Positions 55,828-64,000 of a stretch of DNA of 64,000 nucleotides are shown piece by piece. The stretch is from Brienomyrus brachyistius. Its lineage: Eukaryota; Chordata; Actinopteri; Osteoglossiformes; Mormyridae. How positions within the stretch are numbered: the stretch's first letter is position 1; each line of letters begins with the position of its first letter. The notes under the pieces were generated by a model. The model made no database searches and was not told where the DNA came from. It worked only from the letters and a program-made list of their open reading frames with translations. The stretch is from NCBI RefSeq assembly GCF_023856365.1, contig NW_026042793.1, forward strand, positions 1-64,000, given 5' to 3'. Made by a program: the position numbers and the translations under genes.

Positions 55828-56353
55828 AAACAGCATACAGATCTTATAAGCACCTGTACTGTGCTATCTGCTCATAGTAGCTGTCCATTGTAGATACATC
55901 ACTGTATGCATACTGTATTAAGAGCTAGACAAGGGTCATTATATGGCTTGCAGTCCTGCTCATTTTCCTGCACGCGTTACACTAAGTGATGCACCCACTA
56001 ATGTCCTCTTTTATCCACTTTCGGGCATCTCTTGATCAGTGTATATTATTTACTATGGACCTTGGACATACATGCGATTGAACACACACACACACTTACA
56101 CTAATTACCTAATCATCCATCTGTGCAAGCAGGTAAACATTTACCATCTATGTAAGTATTGCACATTGCATAGAGAGTGTCCAATCTATATTAAAGGTGA
56201 CTCAAAAGAAGTCAGACTTCAGTAAAGACTGTAAATTGGCAGCCATAACATAAGCCGTAAATAATTACCAAATGAGTCATCCCCTTTCGGAAACATTTAT
56301 TGATATTCTTTCATAACACACAGACATGAGTTTTTTTTCAACTGTCAGCATCC
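55828..56353 (-). repeat. Long inverted duplication, right arm
   Basis: It is the reverse complement of 53499-54035. The arm ends CTGTCAGCATCC. A run of GTGT in the left arm corresponds to CACA at 56080-56100 here. Confidence 0.9.
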
Positions 56354-56440
56354 TTCTCGATTGTCAGAAGCTCTGCGCTAGAGGGAGGTTTACTGGTCTT
56401 ATACTCTTCTGGCACCTTGTGTGATTCCTGACTTGGGACA

Positions 56441-56692
56441 TCAGTTTGGCTCCTTCTGTATGTGGTTTACATTGTATTTGTTCTTTAAAGTTGCCCCTTC
56501 AGAATTAGACAGTGTAACCAGCTTGCCACATATTGCCTGGATGACATAAGGTCCGGTAAAATCCGGTTCCGTTCTTCCTCCTTTCCGTCCCCGCTTCCTC
56601 ATGTTGAACAGAAGCGCCTCATCTCCAACATGATAAACTGTGTTTTGGTACCTCTTTTGTATTCGTTTACCACATGCCTGCTTCTGTTTTTC
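56441..56692 (-). pseudogene. Ginger/Gypsy-type integrase, C-terminal exon
   Basis: Minus-strand codons in one frame from an acceptor (CTAGTAACAG) to TGA give YQNTVYHVGDEALLFNMRKR, then GRKGGRTEPDFTGPYVIQAI and NKYNVNHIQKEPN. This is the post-catalytic C-terminal region of animal Ginger-type transposases and Gypsy-type integrases. The frame is intact over 84 codons. It adjoins the right arm of the inverted duplication. Confidence 0.7.
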
Positions 56693-56999
56693 CTGTTACT
56701 AGGAGATGTTTTCAGCTGTTGTTGCTTATTGTCTCAACTACTTTATTTTTTTCATCAAAAAACGTGCCGTAGCTTTTCTCATCGGGAAGAATAATTGTGG
56801 AAAGCTGAAGTGGAAAAACATTCATAGCAAATTATTATTATTCACAGATCATTATAAAGAGTCATTTTCTAAAAGCATTAAGAACAATGTAATTTGCTGT
56901 TTCAAGATATGTTTTTAAATAACTACTTGTCAGTCATAAGAAACTCTTCAACACACATGATCCGATCTTGCCACAAATCATTTTTAATCTCACTTTTGT

Positions 57000-57195
57000 T
57001 GCCAGCAGTTCAGACATTAATGGCTGTGTGTTGAGTTATTTTGAGGGGACATCAAATTTACACCATTATACAAGCTGTACACTGATTACTTTACATTCTA
57101 TCAGAGTTTCATATCTTTAACGTTGTCCCTTGAAAAGATATAATAAAATATTTACAAAAATGTGTGGGGTGTACTCACTTTTGTGAGATACTGTA
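57000..57195. mobile_element. Tc1/mariner-type end
   Basis: It ends TGTGGGGTGTACTCACTTTT, then GTGAGATACTGTA, the TIR of a widespread vertebrate Tc1-like element. It lies in the putative intron between the two integrase exons. Its opposite end was not found. Confidence 0.5.
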
Positions 57196-57299
57196 TATTA
57201 AGGGATTGATTGTCAATAATATCAGTAATTCCTGATGTAATGTTAAAAGAATAGAGCCTGTCTCACACAGTTCTAAAACAACCTCAAAAACAGACTTAC

Positions 57300-57415
57300 C
57301 ATTTTATGTCATCATTCGTTTTCTCATCCAGGCCATTGGTTTGGGGATGATATGCAGCAGTGATCAACGGCAGAACAGGGGCTCTGAACGCAGTATGGAT
57401 TAAAAAGGAATTAAC
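57300..57415 (-). pseudogene. Ginger/Gypsy-type integrase, catalytic-core exon fragment
   Basis: Minus-strand codons read MVNSFLIHTAFRAPVLPLIT, then AAYHPQTNGLDEKTNDDIKW, the signature near the third catalytic acidic residue of rve integrases (E in the LDE segment). A consensus donor GTAAGT (57294-57299) follows directly, so the frame was spliced to the exon at 56441-56692 across a ~0.6-kb intron. Upstream catalytic segments are not recognisable. Confidence 0.65.
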
Positions 57416-58025
57416 CATCTCTCTCAATATAAAATTAGGATCATTTATTCTCTACAGAGGCCCCCATAGAATAGTGCATCCATCCCCTCACTCATGTTTA
57501 GACAGACGTAAGGCAACAGGCCAATGACATTCAGAACAGCAACAACATCAACAATTGTACAGCTAGTTTTAAAATTTAATAAAAAAGACAAACCAATTAG
57601 GTAATATTAATGAAATTATTAAAATGTGCAGATTAATAGTCAGAAATAATTTGCGATTTTAAGAGCGGAAAGGATACATTAAAACTCAATTACATTTATC
57701 CCTTAATAATAAAAAAAAGGTTTTTGAATTTTACATCATGATAAATGAGAACTATATGTGATTACTAATTACTGTTGACTAATTTCCTGTCTGGACGTTT
57801 CCCTCCTCATTGTTAAAAGTCATTATATGTCTGGGTGCCAGTCAGTGGAAGCACACAGACATGTTGGCCAGCTGTCATATTCATTCAGCACCAGCCCATC
57901 AAGTAGAGAATTCAGCACCACGGACAGTGACCTGTGTTACAATGACATCAGGTCATTGGCTCTAAATATTTTTCTAGAAATAACTAAATGGCTCTATTGT
58001 AGAAATTTCCAGCCAGAGTCTTGTG

Positions 58026-59020
58026 GTGCGTTCGTTTTTCTCTCGGAACTTGGAAATTCCAAATTGGGTGACATCACATCCAACAATCTCCCGTTCAAGC
58101 TAGCACAACTCGGAACAAACATGGCTGCCTCCATGAATACGCTGCTGTGTTGTTGCTTTATATTTTAGCAGTTATGGAGTAAGATTATTATTTCAGACAA
58201 ATAAACAAGAAACAGGAACTAGTCAAACCACATTAAAAGCTTTATAAAGTATTTTAGTACATTCATAGCGATATTCTTTTTTCGAGAGGCAAACAAACTA
58301 CAAACAAACCAAAAACACTAACAAGTCTGGTAAAAATCTGATATTGCATGTTAGGATACTGTTTACGGTCACAATATGGTATTCTCTAAATCGAACACGT
58401 GCAATTACATTAATAATTACTAATAATTATAAATAATAATAATAATAAATGGGCGGTATGGTCGTGCACTGGTTAGCACTGTTGCCTCACACCTCTGGGA
58501 CCCAGGTTCAAATCTCCGCCTGGGTCACATGTGTGTGGAGTTTGCATGTTCTCCCCATGTCGTCGTGGGGTTTCCTCCGGGTACTCCGGTTCCCCCCCAC
58601 AGTCCAAAAACATGCTGAGGCTAATTGGACTTGCTAAATTGCCCGTAGGAATGCATGTGAGAGTGCATGGTGTGTGTGAGTGTGCCCTGCGATGGGCTGG
58701 CCCCCCATCCTGGGTTGTTCCCAGCCTCGTGCCCATTGCTTCCGGGATAGGCTCCGGACCCCCCGTGACCCAGTAGGATAAGCAGTTTGGAAAATGGATG
58801 GATGGGATAATAATAAATTTAACAAAATAAACATTTTTAAGGATTTGTAAAATAGAATTAATGTTGAGTGTGTAAGCCGCCATGTTGAAATTACGTCACA
58901 GGGGCAACTCGGACAAGAAGATTCTGTCAGACATTAACGTCATAAAAGAGGCGTTTCTAATGGGAAGTGATGTTTTTCGTGACGTTTTTGTCCGAGTTGG
59001 AGTGAAATAATCAAACGCAG
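58026..59020. mobile_element. Possible hAT-like element interrupted by a SINE
   Basis: TGCGTTCGTTTTTCTCTCGG at 58026 and GTTGGAGTGAAATAATCAAACGCA near 58995-59020 are imperfect inverted repeats with GTAATTTCAACATGGCGG-type interior parts. A SINE occupies 58451-58806. No target duplication was confirmed. Confidence 0.35.
58451..58806 (+). mobile_element. tRNA-derived SINE, full length, 12-bp target duplication
   Basis: ATAATAATAAAT is repeated at 58439-58450 and 58807-58818. The body matches the other SINEs, with the tail GGATGGATGG. The A-box region is altered (TCGTGCACTGG) and the B box is GGTTCAAATCT. Confidence 0.9.
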
Positions 59021-59519
59021 CATGTGTTCCTATTTGAAGAGAATATTCTATTTTTATTCTAAGGAACTACAGAAAATCAGCTCTGCATGTGATCTCCCCT
59101 TTACTGCTCGAGCAGGGCACACGCACATCAACAAGTGTCAAGGCAGCAAGTGCATGCAAACAACTTCTCAGGACGGTTACAGTATAGGACCTTCAGAAAG
59201 AGCCAGACTGCGGCGTCATTCAGAGATTCCATTGTCTAAGGCTTGCACTAAAACATTACAGCATATTTAAACAAAGTAGCATGGCACCTGTGTCAGAATC
59301 CCTCCCTGCCTTGTTCTGTTCTCTCTTTGTTGTCCCCATTTAGCCAGCACATGTCACTGGCCATCCTGACTCCTCTTTTGATTGTGGGTTTTAAGGATAT
59401 CAGTGGGTCTGTGTTTTCATAATTGTCCCCCAGGCCACCATGCTGCTCAGCCCTTGATTCCAACTACAGTTGCAATCAGGTGGTTCTCAATCTACTAGGA
59501 CTGTATAACAGGATTGGCC

Positions 59520-60160
59520 ACCTGTTCTACCTTTACTCGTTCAGCCGCATTCATGAGTCTGGCCTATAGGTTATTCAAATTTTGTCCTGCCAAATTTACC
59601 GGACAGGAGGTGGACACTGCAAATGAATGTGTGAATACTCCAATACCTACATCTTTACAAGTTACCTGAAGTGGTTTGGTAAATGATTGTGAGGTTGGAA
59701 GTCCTTCTTGATGTCTGTTTGCAGCTCATCCACCAGCAACTGCACGAGTTGTCGCTCCCAGAGGGAATCCCACTCTCGGTCCGCTGGAGGGTCCATCTCA
59801 CTGTAGCTGGAGTATGTTTCCATCAGTCACTTGGCGTGGGGCTCACAGAATTTACCAGGCTCCTGTTTAATCTGACGCACCTTAGTCCAGTCCATGCATC
59901 TGGGGAACTTCTCTGAAAATCTCTGGCAGATTCTTTGCAGCTATACTTGATATTGGGTACTTGCCGCAACTAAGTAATGGGTTGTTGAATCAAAGTCCCG
60001 TTCCATGTCAAAAATAACCCCATTTTAGGGTTTTGTTAAACAACTGGTCTAATTTGGATGCAGAGGTTCTGCACGGAAGGCCCAGTCTCTGAAGGGCTGT
60101 GGCATAGCGAGGCCTGTTCTGCCTGGAATCCGGCAGGTCACTGGCAACATCCCCCAACTC
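59520..60160 (-). pseudogene. Retroviral-like gag (and possibly protease) remnant
   Basis: It is the reverse-oriented counterpart of 31925-32138 and extends beyond it. A CPVN-type motif near 59580 hints at protease sequence. An in-frame stop and frame changes are present. It is an old, broken endogenous copy. Confidence 0.5.
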
Positions 60161-60299
60161 CTTCATCTATAAGGTCGGGAAACCAGAACGTTTACTCCCC
60201 CTTATGGATAAGGACATACCAACGTTGGGGCAACTCCTGCTGCCTGAGTCTTCAACCAAGTCCAAAACAAAAGTATACAATGTTAGGAAGGGTAATTCA

Positions 60300-61905
60300 A
60301 TGGTATGAGACTGAAACTAGAAACTGTAAATCGGATGGAGTTAAATAGCAATACTGTGGAAGAGGCATGGGAATTTTTTAAAAGCACATTGTTGCAAGTG
60401 CAAAAGAACTTCATACCCGTTTCCAGAAAAACTAAATCTAGGAAACTGCAACCAAGCTGGTGTCATGACCTGCTTGTACGATCCTCGTGTGTGCCACGCC
60501 CCCTCATTAACCATGTGTGCTGCCCCGATTGTAACCAGCTGTTTTCTGTCAGTTTGAGTAGTCCTGTGTATTTAGTCCACATTCAAGTCTGTTTCCCCAG
60601 TCCTGTCATTGAAATCTCTCGCTGTTGGTACCTGTTTTCATCAATAAACCCTCATTCCCGACTCTCCGTTTCCCGGATCCTTGATTCCTCGCTTCCTGCC
60701 TGTTCGTCCAGCACGCGATGTCACAGGTGGTTTACTACGAAAATTAAGAATAAAGTCAGGAGCAAAAGGGCTTTCTTCCACAAATGGAAATTAACTAATG
60801 ATTTCAAAATAAAGCAGGAGTATCTAAGTCTACAGGTTTAGTTAATAACAGTTATAAGGATGACGTTAAAAGTTTCTTCCAATATTTTAACTCCGAAAGA
60901 GCTCTAAAAGCTGAAAATCACTCATTTGCAGGATAGTAAGGGCCTTATAATTGAAAATGAAATTGATATAAATGAGTTTAATGATTATTTTACAATGGCT
61001 GTTCACAGTAGAATAGCTTACCACCATTTAGTACAAATACAACGATGTCTATGACCAATATATGTATAACTGAGGCTGATGTGGTACAAAGCCTAGCTAA
61101 GCTCAAAATAAATAAATCGCAAGGCCCTGATGGCATCTTATCTATAGTTTTAAAAGAGATGAGGGGTATTATTAGCCAACCTTTAACTTTACTATTCCAG
61201 AAATCATTATCTGCTGGTGTGGTATCTTCTGATTGATGTTAGATCATGTCTCATGTCCAGAGAGGCTACAACAGGATCTGGATTTAATTAGCGACTGGGC
61301 TCATACGTGGCAGATGAAATTTAACATAGATAAATATAAGGTAATCCATGCAGGGAGCAGAAATATAGTAAATATAGTAAAGTACAGATATTTTATGGGT
61401 TCCACTGAAATAAAGGTAGCTGATTACGAGAAAGATCTCGGTGTGTATGTTGATACTTCCATGTCCCACTCTTGCCAGTGTGGGGAAGCATTAAAAAAAG
61501 GCAAAAGGATGTTGGATTAAACTCCACACACCTAGAGATGTAAGTCAAGAGAAGTGATGCTACGATTATATAATTCCTTGGTAAGATCCCACCTAGAATA
61601 CTGTGTGCAGGTTTGGTCACCATACCTTCAGAAGGACATTGCTGCCTTGGAAAAGGTGCAACGTAGGATGACTAGAATGATTCCTGCACTTAGAGGAATG
61701 TCTTATGAGGAGAGGTTCGCTGAGCTGAATCTGTTTAGCCTCAAGCAAAGGAGACTATGGGGGGACATGATCCAGGTATATAAGATTCTAACAGGTCGGG
61801 ATGCTGTTCAGCCAAATGACCATTTCAATATTAATTTAAAATACTAGAACTCGTGGCCATAGTGGAAATTAGCTGGAGAACATTTAAAAATGAATCTGAG
61901 GAAGC
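60300..61905 (+). pseudogene. CR1-like LINE, rearranged, missing the catalytic core
   Basis: In order it gives KTKSRKLQPSW (before the LTR), FTTKIKNKVRSKRAFFHKWK (after it), ITEADVVQSLAKLKINKSQG and PDGILSIVLKEM (RT start), then directly QQDLDLISDWAHTWQMKFNI, EYCVQVWSPYLQKDIAALEK and KQRRLWGDMIQVYKILTG. The FADD box segment is deleted between about 61236 and 61265. The LINE is overwritten after 61905. Confidence 0.85.
60461..60725 (+). mobile_element. Solo LTR, 265 bp, inserted in CR1
   Basis: It runs from TGTCATGACCTGC to GCGATGTCACA. The LTR family is the same as at 51212-51488. GCTGG at 60456-60460 and GGTGG at 60726-60730 are the 5-bp duplication with one later change. AATAAA lies near 60642. 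It splits a CR1 ORF2 between codons for a Trp and a Phe. Confidence 0.85.
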
Positions 61906-62880
61906 ACTTCAATTCAATTCAATTTTATTTATATAGCGCTTTTAACGACATGCATTGTCACAAAGCACTTTACATTTAACCGGCCAGAACCCCACCAAGC
62001 AAGCCTGAGGCGACAGTGGCAAGGAAACTCCCTCTAGCAGGAAGAAACCTTGAGTGGAACCTAGACTCAGAAGGGGACCCCATCCTCCTCTGGGCGACCA
62101 AGGAGCATGAAACTGCATTTACATTGACATTCATTAGAGTTCATATAGTTATAAAGTCCCAGTTGGTTTCATGTAGTTATATCCAGGAGTCCAGGTGCGG
62201 GTTCACACGGTGTAGTCGGCTCGGTATCAGCTCGAAAAAGAGAAGATGGAGAAGAGTTATTGCCCTACACCTAACCGGCAGGACTAAAGCAACTATGACA
62301 GCCTGCCTAAAAGAGTGACCTGGAAGGAAGCACAGGCATGAGGGTTTACAGAGGTTTTGGCGTCAAGCCACCTCCCATCCACAGCTTAAGTGATCGGCGA
62401 GAGTGGCAGGACGACAGCACCAATCCCCCCTTTCCCCTTCAATCTCAAATAACTATGAACCTCCAGATTTCCCATTCACCTTAGAAAAGAAGATTTAACT
62501 ATCCAAAAGACTGGCGAAAGAGGTACATCTTAAGCCTTGACTTAAAAGCAGAGATTGTGTCTGAGTTCCGAACACTAATAGGAAGTTTATTCCATAGCTG
62601 TGGTGCTTTATGAGCAAATGCTCTTCCCCCAAAGGTAATGTTCTTTATTCTGGGTACGGATAGAATACCTCCATCTCGTCATCTAAGTGTATGATTCGGA
62701 ACGCAAATGAGGTCACTCACATACTGCGGTGCAAGACCATTTACAGCTTTATAGGTTAAGAGCAGTGTTTTGTAGTCAACACGAAATCTAACTGGCAGCC
62801 AGTGCAGTGAAGATAAAATTGGGGTAATATGATTATATGTTTTAGTTTAACTATTGCTAGTAGCGGTTCAATCAATGCTG
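61906..62880 (-). mobile_element. L2-like LINE 3' end and C-terminal remnant
   Basis: The 3' end, AATTCAATTCAATTTTATTT then ATATAGCGCTTTTA, GAGGCGACAGTGGCAAGGAA, and GGACCCCATCCTCCTCTGGG are conserved among fish L2-like LINEs. Minus-strand codons near 62500-62830 resemble its reverse-transcriptase C-terminus (GLAPQYVSDLICVPNHTLR-type). It overwrites the end of a CR1 copy. Confidence 0.65.
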
Positions 62881-64000
62881 GGAGCATCGCTGAATAATTT
62901 TGATGGAACAGGTTCTAGCATACAAGTAGATGAATTTGAAGATAAAATTAAGTACATCAGTTCTGACTGGTTAACCAATATTCAATATTCAAAATGTTCT
63001 GTTTAATTGAGCATATTTTTGGTCAAAAAGTTTCATAAAGTCGTCACTGGAAAATAACCAGTGGTCTGGTTATTAGTCAGCTTGGACACCATAGTAAATA
63101 GGAATCTAGGATTATTTTTGTTTATTTCAATTAGTTCTGATAGATACTAGATGATTTGGCGGCACTAAGAGCCTTTTTGTAGCTACCCATAGCCTCTTTC
63201 CATGCTAGTTCGAACACCACTAGTTTAGTATGATGCCACTTACATTCTGTAAGGACATAAAACTTATAGGTCCTGCAGGCCCCAACTCTGATCAGCCTGC
63301 ATCAGTCTATTTCAGAGCTCCGCTGGCCCAGGCAAGACTGGACTCAACTCGTCAAACCACCCCTTTTAAGGAAGGCAAAGGCCTGCCGGCTCCTGAGAGA
63401 CTGGATAGGAATAACTGGAGCAGCACAGAAAAAGCAAGACCTTTCACCCCCGGAGTGACCAGAGTTCCACAATCAATCCACAGCAACAACAGCTGTCAGC
63501 CTCCAGACACAGACACCTTTTCCACTATAAACAGGATAACTCAGCACACATAGATGTTAGGGACAAATACACGCATGTTTGGTCTCGTTTGAATAGGCAT
63601 GAGACGAGGAGTATTATACTCTCAGATTTAAGGCAGTATAGCTTTTCCTAAGAGAAATACAGAAACTTCGGCTCAACCCACCAAACTGAGAGAGATTCTC
63701 TCATGGTAGAACAAGGGAATTACAACCACCCCCTAAAGTGATCTGATTGGCTGGGGACTTGAGAACCAAGGTCAGCAATGCCCCTAAAATTAACCATTGA
63801 CCGAAATTAGTCAGTCTTCAGAAACATGCCATCACCTGGTCTGGATACTTAAGGAAGGGCTTCAGAAGTAGTCGGGGAGTCACTCTGTAATCAGAGCTCC
63901 CGCAGAGAACTGGGTGAAAGTCTATCTGTAGTCAGATACTTTCCACAGAACTTTGTTCACTCTCAGCTGAGGAATGTGAATACATGATATGAAGACAACT
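62881..64000. other. No gene recognised
   Basis: The frame at 63230-63553 (107 residues) has no domain. The sequence at 62900-63210 may belong to the same repeat as the preceding LINE. Confidence 0.3.

Noticed and set aside
55297..55853. Several 60-100-residue minus-strand frames, also at 2747-3169, 35843-36079 and 58473-58883
   Set aside because: They all lie in SINE copies and repeat the same peptide text.

Overview
The window is vertebrate nuclear DNA, almost certainly from a teleost fish. It holds a NITR (novel immune-type receptor) gene, a receptor class known from bony fish. It also holds fish-type repeats: tRNA-headed SINEs with (ATGG)n tails, CR1-like and L2/Rex-like LINEs, Tc1 and hAT elements, and small LTR elements. 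Nothing looks bacterial. I cannot name the species. Most of the sequence is transposon-derived, and most long open frames lie inside repeats.

Layout. 0-7.4 kb: a Tc1 fragment, a tRNA-Glu-like pseudogene, LTR-like direct repeats, a SINE, a Gypsy-type pol remnant, and a promoter-like stretch (CCAAT, heat-shock-element core, TATA) ahead of a splice donor. 7.5-12.6 kb: a tandem array of about 11 AT-rich units of 217-270 bp, with a Tc1 element and an LTR-element remnant lodged in its right end. 13-17.6 kb: on the minus strand, three exons of a chemerin (RARRES2)-like secreted cystatin-fold protein, frameshifted in exon 1. 17.9-24.8 kb: nested LINE pieces, an LTR-like unit, a 1.8-kb minisatellite of 46-bp units with a 690-bp higher-order period, and a patchwork of local fragments. 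24.8-41 kb: mostly transposon remnants (hAT BED finger, two target-site-flanked MITEs or LINEs, a gag-like remnant split by CR1, several LINE reverse-transcriptase fragments). 41.2-45.5 kb: on the minus strand, a NITR gene with signal peptide, V domain, I domain, transmembrane exon and ITIM tail; the I-domain exon carries a duplicated J-like segment and an in-frame stop. 46-64 kb: an hAT MITE, a perfect 34-bp hairpin, an rve-integrase relic, solo LTRs, a long inverted duplication beside a Ginger-like integrase relic, and CR1 and L2 fragments.

The two recognisable host genes (chemerin-like and NITR) are both immune or secreted-signal genes on the minus strand, and both carry one apparent disabling change. 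No operon-like or co-working gene set is visible. The most distinctive features are structural: the two tandem arrays, the inverted duplication, the J-segment duplication in the NITR, and insertions dated by target-site duplications and by an empty-site paralogue.
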